Made by a program: the position numbers and the translations under genes. 64,000 bases of DNA from a virus. Position 1 is the first letter of the stretch, and each line of letters opens with the position of its first letter. Positions 20,626 through 26,668 of this stretch are shown here, one piece after another. Where the stretch lies: positions 202,025 to 266,024 of IMG/VR virus record IMGVR_UViG_3300042564_002819; one strand, given 5' to 3'. The notes under the pieces were generated by a model. It worked only from the letters and a program-made list of their open reading frames with translations, was not told where the DNA came from and did not search any database.

Positions 20626-20826
20626 TTAGACAGGCCAGTTGTCAAACTCAACACCACGTCCGACTGTAACGCTCATGTCAACCATGCTGATGTCACGCAT
20701 CAGATTGATCGCAACCTCTTCGTGCCGGCGATGCAACACAGTTGCAAGTCGTTCACGATCACCTTCGCTAAGATTAGCAATAGATTCAGCTACTTGTTCG
20801 ACAACGGTTTTCACGTTCTGCTCCAT
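20626..20826 (-). CDS. Small helical acidic protein
   Basis: 66 aa, MEQNVKTVVEQVAESIANLS then EGDRERLATVLHRRHEEVAI, ending VGRGVEFDNWPV. No ribosome-binding site is visible and the leader would be only about 5 nt. Its end reaches the tRNA promoter. The LSEGDRERLATVL segment resembles phage proteins of unknown role. Confidence 0.55.
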   Translation of the reverse strand: MEQNVKTVVEQVAESIANLSEGDRERLATVLHRRHEEVAINLMRDISMVDMSVTVGRGVEFDNWPV

Positions 20827-20838
20827 TTGTTATACAGT

Positions 20839-20867
20839 ATCTTAACACTTTTGTCTGTGAGTGTCAA
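20839..20867 (-). promoter_or_regulatory. Early promoter of 20626-20826 gene
   Basis: TTGACA, 17 bp, TAAGAT. Confidence 0.7.
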
Positions 20868-21154
20868 CCGGTAATTGACAGTTCTTTTACCGGTTGCAAC
20901 AGGCTTGCGTGGACCTTCCACACCGTAGCAGCGTTGCTCTGGCGCACTTGAATGGTCTTGATGTTGACTTTGGTCACAGTGCCAACGACCTGCATCCCGC
21001 GAGCAGCAAAGCTAACACGGTCGCCTACTTGGAACGTAGCAGTCTTTTGACGTGCAAGGTAAGTGCGACGCAGCTTGATCGCTTCAACAACACGGTTGAG
21101 TTCGTCGTTGTCCATCTTGTGAATCGCAGTGACGGCAGTTGCAAAGTTGTTCAT
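20864..21154 (-). CDS. KOW-like barrel protein
   Basis: 96 aa. Helical N-terminus (DNDELNRVVEAIKLRRTYLA), then ATFQVGDRVSFAARGMQVVG and TVTKVNIKTIQVRQ, the strand pattern of small SH3/KOW barrels. Known from phages; likely binds RNA or a host complex. AGAGGACC precedes ATG. Confidence 0.65.
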   Translation of the reverse strand: MNNFATAVTAIHKMDNDELNRVVEAIKLRRTYLARQKTATFQVGDRVSFAARGMQVVGTVTKVNIKTIQVRQSNAATVWKVHASLLQPVKELSITG

Positions 21155-21181
21155 CTTGTGGTCCTCTTGTTGCCCTATGTG

Positions 21182-21292
21182 TTACTTGTAGCACCAATAG
21201 ACAGGCTCGTCAACAGGAATCTCTTCATCTTCTTCTGCTTGCTTGAGCAGATGCTGTTCAAACTCCAGATATTCTTCCAGTGTCAAATCCAT
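21182..21292 (-). CDS. 36-aa acidic micro-protein
   Basis: MDLTLEEYLEFEQHLLKQAE then EDEEIPVDEPVYWCYK. It starts 1 nt after the stop of the membrane protein gene (TAA T ATG), so it relies on coupling; the site before it (AAGAAA) is weak. Its last codons contain the promoter of the next gene. Confidence 0.5.
   Translation of the reverse strand: MDLTLEEYLEFEQHLLKQAEEDEEIPVDEPVYWCYK
21185..21213 (-). promoter_or_regulatory. Early promoter of 20864-21154 gene
   Basis: TTGACG, 17 bp, TACAAG; lies inside the 36-aa gene. Confidence 0.65.
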
Positions 21293-21293
21293 A

Positions 21294-21482
21294 TTATTTC
21301 TTCACCCGCACATAAGCTTTGCCAAAGAACGCAGTGAGCACAACCACAGCCAACCAGTTCCAGAAGGTGTAAGCGATAGCAAAGCCGAACAGCGTGTTCA
21401 CAGCCCAGATCGCAGCCAAGGGCCACAGTATGATCCAGGTAATCAGGAACACGACAATTCCGGCCTTGGTTAGATTTTTCAT
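21294..21482 (-). CDS. 62-aa two-span membrane protein
   Basis: From MKNLTKAGIVVFLITWIILW: helices AGIVVFLITWIILWPLAAIW and NTLFGFAIAYTFWNWLAVVV, basic C-terminus YVRVKK. AGGAGAAG precedes ATG. Third in line after the gene at 21493 (10 nt). Small envelope protein of unknown role. Confidence 0.6.
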   Translation of the reverse strand: MKNLTKAGIVVFLITWIILWPLAAIWAVNTLFGFAIAYTFWNWLAVVVLTAFFGKAYVRVKK

Positions 21483-21492
21483 TTCACTTCTC

Positions 21493-21699
21493 CTATTTGA
21501 CAAAGTATTCACGACGGCTACCTGCGCCATCTGTTTGATTTGTAGGCAGATAACTGAAGCCTGCATAGCGTCCAGCTTCAAACAATACTGCTTCGATCAT
21601 GCCGCAAACCGATTCGCGACCATCCGCAGTGCTGCTATCACTGGCAAGATAACTATTTGCACACTTCAGCACAAATTCGACATCAACAGTTTTACGCAT
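21493..21699 (-). CDS. Small phage protein
   Basis: 68 aa, MRKTVDVEFVLKCANSYLAS; then DGRESVCGMIEAVLFEAGRY and AGFSYLPTNQTDGAGSRREY. AGGAGGGC precedes ATG. The C-terminal GFSYLPT...SRREYFVK resembles phage and plasmid proteins of unknown role. Promoter with an inverted repeat. Confidence 0.65.
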   Translation of the reverse strand: MRKTVDVEFVLKCANSYLASDSSTADGRESVCGMIEAVLFEAGRYAGFSYLPTNQTDGAGSRREYFVK

Positions 21700-21716
21700 C
21701 TTTGCAGCCCTCCTAT

Positions 21717-21745
21717 TGCCCTATGCCGTGTTATAGCATAGGGCA
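21717..21745. promoter_or_regulatory. Operator-like inverted repeat around -10
   Basis: TGCCCTATGC / GCATAGGGCA, 10-bp arms, 9-nt centre with TATAAC. Same element as 15175-15205. Confidence 0.75.
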
Positions 21746-21759
21746 TGATTCGGTGTCAA
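21730..21759 (-). promoter_or_regulatory. Early promoter of 21493-21699 gene
   Basis: TTGACA, 18 bp, TATAAC. Confidence 0.65.
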
Positions 21760-21766
21760 CCAGTTA

Positions 21767-22180
21767 TTAGTCTTCTTCTGTTTCAGTTTCCAGTGCAGTA
21801 GAAAGTTCGTAGATGCCGTTGTAGGTGTGAACTTGCCAGACAGCACCAGGAGTGAACAGGTAGTCGTATTCTTGCCCGTGTTCTGCACGGAACTGACGCC
21901 AGTTGTGCTCAGTGCAAGCATCAACATTATGCTCGCCGCGATCACGCCCGTATGCATTGCACTCGCCATCGGGAGCCGCATCAAAGTCGTGGGCAGTGCC
22001 AATCTCAGCACCAAGCGACGAAATGTTGCCAAGAGCAATCAGTTCACGCACCTTGGCTTCGTCAGCGTAGTGGTCTTGCAGGATTTGACCGTTGTGGCTG
22101 AGGTAGCCGTCCCAGTGGCAGTAGATGCCAGAGACAGTGCCGTCAGCGTTCTGGATTGCAATAGTCGAACGAGTTCCCAT
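21767..22180 (-). CDS. Conserved phage protein, MGTRSTIAI family
   Basis: 137 aa. MGTRSTIAIQNADGTVSGIY then CHWDGYLSHNGQILQDHY are typical of a family spread over many phages; the rest is acidic and H/Y/D-rich and ends ETETEED. AGAGGGA precedes ATG. No function known; HWDGY and HNG look like a metal or ligand site. Confidence 0.75.
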   Translation of the reverse strand: MGTRSTIAIQNADGTVSGIYCHWDGYLSHNGQILQDHYADEAKVRELIALGNISSLGAEIGTAHDFDAAPDGECNAYGRDRGEHNVDACTEHNWRQFRAEHGQEYDYLFTPGAVWQVHTYNGIYELSTALETETEED

Positions 22181-22218
22181 TGTGTGTATCCCTCTACACA
22201 GTGTTGCGTTGTGTGTTA

Positions 22219-22247
22219 GTTATATGACAAGCCTTACGGCTTGTCAA
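22219..22247 (-). promoter_or_regulatory. Early promoter nested in a hairpin
   Basis: TTGACA, 17 bp, TATAAC. TGACAAGCC / GGCTTGTCA (22225-22246) fills -35 and spacer. Confidence 0.75.
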
Positions 22248-22515
22248 CCTTTTCCGGAAACATTGCTGCGACTTTTTCAACGCCAGCAGCAGTCAGATAC
22301 AGCACACGATTGCGGGTAGCAGTCTCAACATACACGCAGCCAGCATCGTCGCCGCGGCCCTGGTTCCAAGTCTGCAGACGCATATCCGGGTTCTTCAGCA
22401 GTTGCGTTATAGCCCGTTTGCGAGCCAGCTCACCTTCGTTATAGTTGCCATTGCAGCCACACATGCAGCCAGGACGACCCGAGTAAGCACGAACAGTATC
22501 CATAACAGTCAGCAT
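22234..22515 (-). CDS. Small phage protein
   Basis: 93 aa, MLTVMDTVRAYSGRPGCMCG; CMCGCNGNY may hold a metal, then RAITQLLKNPDMRLQTW and YVETATRNRVLYLTAAGVEK. Recognisable in other phages (GCMCGC-G-Y---EG) without known role. AGAGGGAAAC precedes ATG. The end overlaps the next promoter. Confidence 0.65.
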   Translation of the reverse strand: MLTVMDTVRAYSGRPGCMCGCNGNYNEGELARKRAITQLLKNPDMRLQTWNQGRGDDAGCVYVETATRNRVLYLTAAGVEKVAAMFPEKVDKP

Positions 22516-22548
22516 CTTGTTTCCCTCTTCGTTGCTGTCTATGTGTTA

Positions 22549-22577
22549 GTTATAGCAATCATTGACTCAAGCGTCAA
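22549..22577 (-). promoter_or_regulatory. Early promoter of 22234-22515 gene
   Basis: TTGACG, 17 bp, TATAAC. Confidence 0.75.
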
Positions 22578-22965
22578 CCACTTTCTCCATCTCAGCGAGC
22601 AGATTTTTCAGAGCAGCGATACGCTCTTGCGTAGGGAAGAAGCGACCCGAGTAGCTGTAGCCATCATTGAGTTCTTTCTCCATAGCACGAGCAATCCGCA
22701 CCTGCTCCTTGCGACGAGCTTCACTGTCCTGGATGCTACGCAGTTTGGCGGCATGCATCAAGCTAGGACCATAATCGTCCTTGTATGCTGCGCCACGCTT
22801 GTTGAACACGAACTCACGATCATCGCTCTGGACAAAGATGTGCCCATGTCCGTTGATCTTAGTCACAGTGCCAAAGCGGGCAGTCAACAGCGTTCCGCTG
22901 TTGCGATGCTGCCGAGCAATACCAACTGTTTCACCAACTGCGGTAACGAAATCACCGTATGCCAT
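22567..22965 (-). CDS. Phage protein with small barrel and helical tail
   Basis: 132 aa. MAYGDFVTAVGETVGIARQH, then GTVTKINGHGHIFVQSDDRE (barrel-like), then a charged helix (SEARRKEQVRIARAMEKELN) and a C-terminal helix (TQERIAALKNLLAEMEKVV). Probably an RNA/DNA-binding adaptor, an inference from the layout. Confidence 0.6.
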   Translation of the reverse strand: MAYGDFVTAVGETVGIARQHRNSGTLLTARFGTVTKINGHGHIFVQSDDREFVFNKRGAAYKDDYGPSLMHAAKLRSIQDSEARRKEQVRIARAMEKELNDGYSYSGRFFPTQERIAALKNLLAEMEKVVDA

Positions 22966-23005
22966 AGCGTGTATCCCTCTCTGCTATGTTTCTGTCTATG
23001 TGTTA

Positions 23006-23034
23006 GTTATAGCACCAGTACCAAGTGCTGTCAA
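23006..23034 (-). promoter_or_regulatory. Early promoter of 22567-22965 gene
   Basis: TTGACA, 17 bp, TATAAC. Confidence 0.75.
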
Positions 23035-23225
23035 GCAATCTTTTCGCCAGTGCGTAGATTGTATACAAAGCAGATACCGCCCAGGGCATCACGAACTTTG
23101 ATAACGTCGTAGAAGCCCTGCTCCTTCATCAATTGGTGAGCAATTTTGCCTTCAGCGGCGTTGTAAACTGTGGTTACAAAAGTCTCAACTTGATTGCGGA
23201 TGCCATAAACAGAATAGGAACGCAT
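23031..23225 (-). CDS. Small phage protein
   Basis: 64 aa from MRSYSVYGIRNQVETFVTTV; CGGAGACAGG precedes ATG. YNAAEGKIAHQLMKEQGFYD, then VIKVRDALGGICFVYNLRTG: alpha/beta. Promoter has CTCTACTC / GAGTAGAG around the -10 box. Confidence 0.6.
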   Translation of the reverse strand: MRSYSVYGIRNQVETFVTTVYNAAEGKIAHQLMKEQGFYDVIKVRDALGGICFVYNLRTGEKIA

Positions 23226-23257
23226 AGCCTGTCTCCGTTGTGTTGCTCTACTCCAAT

Positions 23258-23286
23258 ACACTAGCATCAGAGTAGAGCCGTGTCAA
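23258..23286 (-). promoter_or_regulatory. Early promoter of 23031-23225 gene
   Basis: TTGACA, 17 bp, TAGTGT; 8-bp inverted repeat flanks -10 (23246-23277). Confidence 0.65.
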
Positions 23287-23290
23287 CCAG

Positions 23291-23758
23291 TTAGGCAAAA
23301 GTATAATTTTCTTCTGCTACACCGTTCACAGTGCCGTCCAACGAGCGACCAGTGCAGACATAAGGCCGGTTCCATTTGCCCACATTGATGTGCAGGTAGT
23401 AGGCTGTGTCGAAGTAGTCCGTCATGATGTCCGAACGATCATACCACAGGTTGCCACACATAGCAGCAGTCAGTTCGCGGAAGAACTGACCAACAGTATT
23501 GTCTGCATATTGATCCGGACGATAGGCGTTGGCCTGGTAGTAGTCCTTAACTTCGTGGAAACGCTGTCCGGTGCGTTCTGCATATTCACGATTGAAACGG
23601 TTTGCTTCGCCAATCAGATCCAGCTTGCCAGACTTGATTGTAACAACCAGACTGGAATAGTTATCTACTGAAATGGACCCTTTCATGCCATACCGCTTGA
23701 ACACGGCTTTGATAGCCGGTGCCAACTGTGCCTTCTGCTCTTGATTCATGTAAGCCAT
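23291..23758 (-). CDS. Conserved phage protein, YMNQEQKAQLAP family
   Basis: 155 aa. MAYMNQEQKAQLAPAIKAVF, KRYGMKGSISVDNYSSLVVT, IKSGKLDLIGE, later HEVKDYYQANAYRPDQYADN and DIMTDYFDTAYYLHINVGKW. I know this domain from large phages of many hosts; no function established. The promoter is a perfect TTGACA-17-TATAAT. Confidence 0.75.
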   Translation of the reverse strand: MAYMNQEQKAQLAPAIKAVFKRYGMKGSISVDNYSSLVVTIKSGKLDLIGEANRFNREYAERTGQRFHEVKDYYQANAYRPDQYADNTVGQFFRELTAAMCGNLWYDRSDIMTDYFDTAYYLHINVGKWNRPYVCTGRSLDGTVNGVAEENYTFA

Positions 23759-23797
23759 AACCGTTATCCCTCTTTGCTCGGTTGCGTCTATGTTCTA

Positions 23798-23826
23798 ATT
23801 ATAGCACCAGCTGACAGTGCTGTCAA
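23798..23826 (-). promoter_or_regulatory. Consensus early promoter
   Basis: TTGACA, 17 bp, TATAAT for the gene 23291-23758; the best sigma70 match in the block. Confidence 0.8.
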
Positions 23827-24002
23827 CAGATTTCAACACCTTCTGAGTTGGCAAAGTCAGTAAACTCGTCTGCTATGTTGTTCAGCTGGTTGTGGAACTC
23901 GTAGCAGGCAGCAGGATGCCGCTCGCCCAGCAACGATTGCTGAATTGCATCTGCTTCATCCAGCAGGTCGATCAACCGCTGCCATTTTTCTTGTTGGGTC
24001 AT
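23823..24002 (-). CDS. 59-aa helical protein
   Basis: From MTQQEKWQRLIDLLDEADAI (GGAGGAAACA before it; the ATG 12 nt earlier would lose this site), then QQSLLGERHPAACYEFHNQL and NNIADEFTDFANSEGVEIC. All helical, acidic. Unknown. Confidence 0.6.
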   Translation of the reverse strand: MTQQEKWQRLIDLLDEADAIQQSLLGERHPAACYEFHNQLNNIADEFTDFANSEGVEIC

Positions 24003-24033
24003 TGTTTCCTCCATTGTGTTGCCCTACTCCACA

Positions 24034-24062
24034 TACATAGCATGTAGAGCAGGGCAGGTCAA
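24034..24062 (-). promoter_or_regulatory. Early promoter of 23823-24002 gene
   Basis: TTGACC, 17 bp, TATGTA. Spacer and leader are nearly identical to the promoter at 24478. Confidence 0.65.
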
Positions 24063-24066
24063 CCAG

Positions 24067-24306
24067 TTAGTAGATGAAATCCAACTCGCCGCGGATCACA
24101 GAGATCAGGTCGTAACCGTCACGGCTAGGCATATACTCTGCAATCTCTTCCGCACTCCAGTCGCTGTGATCGCACTCAGCAGCATAGGCAAGGTCTGCCC
24201 ACTCGTTGGTATCCATTTGACGTGCATCAACTGCATCGCCCAACTCAACCAACGTGACCATATAGTCGTCGTCTTGGCCACGCCAGATAACAGTATACAG
24301 AGCCAT
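24067..24306 (-). CDS. Small acidic phage protein
   Basis: 79 aa, MALYTVIWRGQDDDYMVTLV, then ADLAYAAECDHSDWSAEEIA and a C-terminal SRDGYDLISVIRGELDFIY. Starts as TAATG on the upstream stop, with GAGGAGAC as the binding site. Acidic early protein, unknown role. Confidence 0.6.
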   Translation of the reverse strand: MALYTVIWRGQDDDYMVTLVELGDAVDARQMDTNEWADLAYAAECDHSDWSAEEIAEYMPSRDGYDLISVIRGELDFIY

Positions 24307-24449
24307 TATTCTGTCTCCTCATATGCACCAGCTTCGATGTCAGCTTCGATTTCGTCTGCAATACCACGCAGGATCATTACAATTTCCTGAGGATCCAGAT
24401 TGCCTTCATTCAGCAAGTGCTCCACAGTCGCTTGCAGCATCGTGTCCAT
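24306..24449 (-). CDS. 47-aa acidic helical protein
   Basis: MDTMLQATVEHLLNEGNLDP then QEIVMILRGIADEIEADIEA, ending GAYEETE. CAAGGAGC precedes ATG. Heads a two-gene operon with 24067. Confidence 0.6.
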   Translation of the reverse strand: MDTMLQATVEHLLNEGNLDPQEIVMILRGIADEIEADIEAGAYEETE

Positions 24450-24477
24450 TGTTTGCTCCTTGTTGCCCTACTCCACA

Positions 24478-24506
24478 TACATAGCACATGGAGCAGGGCA
24501 GGTCAA
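24478..24506 (-). promoter_or_regulatory. Early promoter of 24306-24449 operon
   Basis: TTGACC, 17 bp, TATGTA. Confidence 0.65.
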
Positions 24507-24510
24507 CAGT

Positions 24511-24879
24511 TTATTCAGGAAATTCCAAACGCAGTCGATCCTGCAAACGACGAACTTCTTGACGAGCTTGATCCACGGCTTCTGCAAGCATGTCTTCAAG
24601 ATAACCACCAATGCCCGACTCAATGTCATCAGCAGGATCACAGTTCACAGCATAGCAAGATCCCAACGACTCAGATCCTACAAGATGCCCTGCATAGAAC
24701 ACTCGAACTCGTGCGATGTAATGAGTGTCAATGCCACGATTGCAACGATCAATCATGCTGTCGAGATCTGATACAGTCTCATCAAAGCAATCGCCTAATG
24801 CAGCCTGTTCGTAGGTCCAGTCTACAGTTACATCAAACTGATCCTTGCGGAAACGCTTGGCTTCGTAGTAATGGTTCAC
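24511..24879 (-). CDS. Phage protein, unknown function
   Basis: 122 aa with GTG start; GGAGGGACACT precedes it. MNHYYEAKRFRKDQFDVTVD, then RARVFYAGHLVGSESLGSCY-like strands and a long C-terminal helix (MLAEAVDQARQEVRRLQDRL). First gene transcribed at the right end of the minus block. Confidence 0.6.
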   Translation of the reverse strand: MNHYYEAKRFRKDQFDVTVDWTYEQAALGDCFDETVSDLDSMIDRCNRGIDTHYIARVRVFYAGHLVGSESLGSCYAVNCDPADDIESGIGGYLEDMLAEAVDQARQEVRRLQDRLRLEFPE

Positions 24880-24909
24880 AGTGTCCCTCCAGTGTTGCCC
24901 TATATCCAG

Positions 24910-24938
24910 ACAATATAATACTGCCTACAGTGTGTCAA
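24910..24938 (-). promoter_or_regulatory. Early promoter of 24511-24879 gene
   Basis: TTGACA, 17 bp, TATTGT. Confidence 0.65.
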
Positions 24939-24963
24939 CTGGAAAAAACTTTCAAAATCAGTA

Positions 24964-24992
24964 TTGACCACAAGAACAGAATTTGCTATACA
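24964..24992 (+). promoter_or_regulatory. + strand promoter of RNA B
   Basis: TTGACC, 17 bp, TATACAAC. Confidence 0.7.
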
Positions 24993-24998
24993 ACAAGT

Positions 24999-25085
24999 GA
25001 GGCCAGGAAAGGTTCACGGACATGAACTGAGTAGGGAACGCGAGGGTCGCCGAAATCTGAACCTACGGTTTAATGATTAAACCAT
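24999..25085 (+). ncRNA. Putative small structured RNA B
   Basis: Begins GAGGCCAGGAAAGGTTCA. AGGTTCA (25009-25015) pairs with TGAACCT (25058-25064). Inside lie GAGTAGG and CCGAA, a GG/CC stem carrying AGUA and GAA as in loop-E motifs. The 3' strand of the long stem can instead pair with GGTT at 25067, which can in turn pair with AACC at 25080: three exclusive stems, as in a switch. RNA A at 16620 shares the head and tail. No protein is encoded downstream within 580 nt. Confidence 0.5.
25067..25083. repeat. Palindrome GGTTTAATGATTAAACC
   Basis: Perfect 8-bp arms; matches the core of 16665-16685. Confidence 0.8.
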
Positions 25086-25129
25086 ACAACCACCAAGTGT
25101 ATAGTTGAACAGTAAACCACCCAGACTGA

Positions 25130-25151
25130 GATGGTTTAACGTTAAACTATC
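25130..25151. repeat. Palindrome related to 16665-16685
   Basis: GATGGTTTAAC / GTTAAACTATC, 11-bp arms with one G-T. Confidence 0.7.
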
Positions 25152-25280
25152 AAAGTGAATCCACCGAGATAACACCACCACCACGGCCACCACCACAGTG
25201 GCCAAATCATACAAAATGAAATTCCGGTTTTCGAAATGAGATTAACCTTCCGTACGGTGGTTATCGGGACGCCGTACGGG

Positions 25281-25344
25281 GCCGTATGACGTGTCGTTTG
25301 AGGCCGTTTGACGTGTCGTTTGAGGCCATATGACGTGGTTTTGA
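25281..25344 (+). repeat. 22-bp iterons, right edge of minus block
   Basis: Three tandem units start at 25282, 25304 and 25326: CCGTATGAC, CCGTTTGAC, CCATATGAC, each followed by GTG and TCGTTTGAGG-like sequence. Same 22-bp period and core as 7847-7890. Confidence 0.85.
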
Positions 25345-25557
25345 AAGGAAAAATTTTAAAGGTCCAAAATCTTATATAAGAATTTTTTCGGTTGAGGCAG
25401 GTGATGAGAGGCATAGTGTAAATACTCTCGCCTCATCTTTTGTTTTTTCTCACCTTTCGGTTTTCTCACCCCATGTTCACGGTTCTATTCTCACAAACAG
25501 TTCTTCTATTCTATACAAGTGTTTGATATTGTTAAGTTTTCTTTACAGTATAAAAGA

Positions 25558-25586
25558 TTGACATTTATCTTTAAATCGTTTATATT
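25558..25586 (+). promoter_or_regulatory. + strand promoter of Bfd-like gene
   Basis: TTGACA, 17 bp, TATATT. Confidence 0.7.
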
Positions 25587-25666
25587 AGCGTTATTGATAC
25601 AGTCTGTTCTAGCAGGATTCGTACCGTAACGCAGTTGCAGTCTGTATTATCTTTTATGATTGTTCT

Positions 25667-25858
25667 ATGATAGTATGCCAATGTAATAAGCTCACAACAG
25701 ATCAGATAGTCACAGCTATTCGATCAATATCATCAGCTGGATCACAGCCTACTCCACAGTCTGTGGTTTCTCATTTGGGTTGCAGTTTCGATTGTGCCAA
25801 CGATGTGCCATTGATATTGGGTATAACCAAAACGATACAGCGGGGCCGCACTGTATAG
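25667..25858 (+). CDS. Bfd-like [2Fe-2S] protein
   Basis: 63 aa. MIVCQCNKLTTDQIVTAIRS has the CxC start of bacterioferritin-associated ferredoxins, and GCSFDCANDVP supplies the second Cys pair (C-X3-C). It could reduce iron stores or interfere with host iron handling. The spacing of the second pair differs by one residue from the classic family, so cluster binding needs proof. Its last codons contain 11-mer copy 5. No good ribosome-binding site seen. Confidence 0.6.
   Translation: MIVCQCNKLTTDQIVTAIRSISSAGSQPTPQSVVSHLGCSFDCANDVPLILGITKTIQRGRTV
25837..25847 (+). repeat. Oriented 11-mer ACAGCGGGGCC, copy 5
   Basis: At the end of the Bfd-like gene. Confidence 0.85.
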
Positions 25859-25895
25859 CGTAGTAGCTATAAAATAATTTTAACCTTGAACAGTA

Positions 25896-25906
25896 ACAGC
25901 GGGGCC
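25896..25906 (+). repeat. Oriented 11-mer ACAGCGGGGCC, copy 6
   Basis: Between the Bfd-like gene and the next micro-gene, 59 nt after copy 5. Confidence 0.85.
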
Positions 25907-25927
25907 ACACTGCGGCTATATACTATT

Positions 25928-26008
25928 ATGTATAGCGTAGATCAAATAGTCGCTGTTGCTATCTTTGTTATGATTCTTTTAACTGTGTGTATAGGGATCT
26001 CTGTATAG
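25928..26008 (+). CDS. 26-aa membrane peptide
   Basis: MYSVDQIVAVAIFVMILLTV then CIGISV: a single membrane helix. Its stop overlaps the next start (TAGTG). Too short to be sure; coupling and hydrophobicity favour it. Confidence 0.35.
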   Translation: MYSVDQIVAVAIFVMILLTVCIGISV

Positions 26009-26298
26009 TGTATCTCTATATCATCTGTGACAGTTCAGAGTCGGTAGTAAAGATCGGATACAGTCGTGATCCGGATTCTCGTTTACGATCATTACAAACA
26101 GGTCATCCTCTACCATTGCGTGTATATCATAGTGTATTGGTTTCAGAGGATCGTGTGCGTTTATTAGAGCGTCAGTTACATGCGGAGATGAATCACTATA
26201 GAACTCGCGGGGAGTGGTTTCGTATACCAGCAGGTCAGGCTCGTTTGTTATTAGATCACTGTGTAATACGTTGGTCGGATGATCCTCTGCTGGAGTAA
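26008..26298 (+). CDS. GIY-YIG-type protein, MUG113/T5orf172 family
   Basis: 96 aa from GTG overlapping the upstream stop; GGGAT lies 10 nt upstream. VYLYIICDSSESVVKIGYSR carries the Y-Y and the conserved K-IG, then RLRSLQTGHPLPLRVYHSVL, ERQLHAEMNHYRTRGEWFRI: the T5orf172/MUG113 pattern including H-E and GEWF. Members are small nucleases, some mobile. Located among 11-mers and iterons, it might be the enzyme that acts on them. Confidence 0.75.
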   Translation: MYLYIICDSSESVVKIGYSRDPDSRLRSLQTGHPLPLRVYHSVLVSEDRVRLLERQLHAEMNHYRTRGEWFRIPAGQARLLLDHCVIRWSDDPLLE

Positions 26299-26308
26299 CA
26301 GCGGGGCC
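26298..26308 (+). repeat. Oriented 11-mer ACAGCGGGGCC, copy 7
   Basis: Overlaps the stop codon of the GIY-YIG gene; followed by CCGTTTGTT as in copy 1. Confidence 0.85.
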
Positions 26309-26325
26309 TTTAGATCCGTTTGTTT

Positions 26326-26334
26326 TAATAAATA
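26326..26334 (+). promoter_or_regulatory. Late promoter (TAATAAATA)
   Basis: 23 nt before the structural gene at 26357. Confidence 0.6.
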
Positions 26335-26356
26335 TCTAAAACAATTGAGACAGTGA

Positions 26357-26665
26357 ATGGCATTTACACAGACCACATTAGACATCACTTCGGTGGAGAT
26401 ATTTACTGCTGACCGTACAGTAGCGATCACAGCATTATATTTGGTCAACACCAGCAGCAGTGCAGTCACGGTCACAGTGTATCTGGTTCCACCTGCTGGG
26501 TCGGCCAGTTCCAATCGAATAGTTTATTCAAACCTAAACTGTAATTCTGATGAAACAGTTGCAGTGCTCACAGAGCGTATAGTATTAACTGCTGGGGATA
26601 GTATCTGGGCTGAGTGTAGCAGTCAGTTTGCTGTGGTAGCCACTGTAGCAAGTGTAGCAGTATAA
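26357..26665 (+). CDS. Small beta-rich structural protein
   Basis: 102 aa, MAFTQTTLDITSVEIFTADR, then strands ALYLVNTSSSAVTVTVYLVP, GSASSNRIVYSNLNCNSDET, ending WAECSSQFAVVATVASVAV. This beta-sandwich pattern is common for virion decoration or fibre-base proteins in T4-like marine phages. Late promoter upstream. Confidence 0.65.
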   Translation: MAFTQTTLDITSVEIFTADRTVAITALYLVNTSSSAVTVTVYLVPPAGSASSNRIVYSNLNCNSDETVAVLTERIVLTAGDSIWAECSSQFAVVATVASVAV

Positions 26666-26668
26666 TTT

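Larger units (their letters stand above)
25086..25640. other. Non-coding boundary zone
   Basis: No gene seen. It holds a third palindrome (25130-25151), CCGTACGG twice (25249, 25273), iterons (25281-25344), repeated TTCTCACC motifs (25447-25500) and the promoter at 25558. Candidate replication or recombination region. Confidence 0.5.

Noticed and set aside
24999-25085. Hammerhead ribozyme in RNA B
   Set aside because: CTGAGTA lacks the CUGANGA core, and no cleavage site fits.
24999-25085. Firm assignment of RNA B as a glutamine riboswitch
   Set aside because: Order of motifs is similar but several conserved bases differ and no glutamine-related gene follows.
7700-25400. Integrated prophage or transposon boundary
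   Set aside because: No integrase, transposase or target duplication seen; the block has ordinary phage early-gene character.
25142-25414. 90-codon minus-strand open frame over the iterons
   Set aside because: Runs through repeats and palindromes, Trp/Gly-rich low-complexity end, no promoter or binding site.
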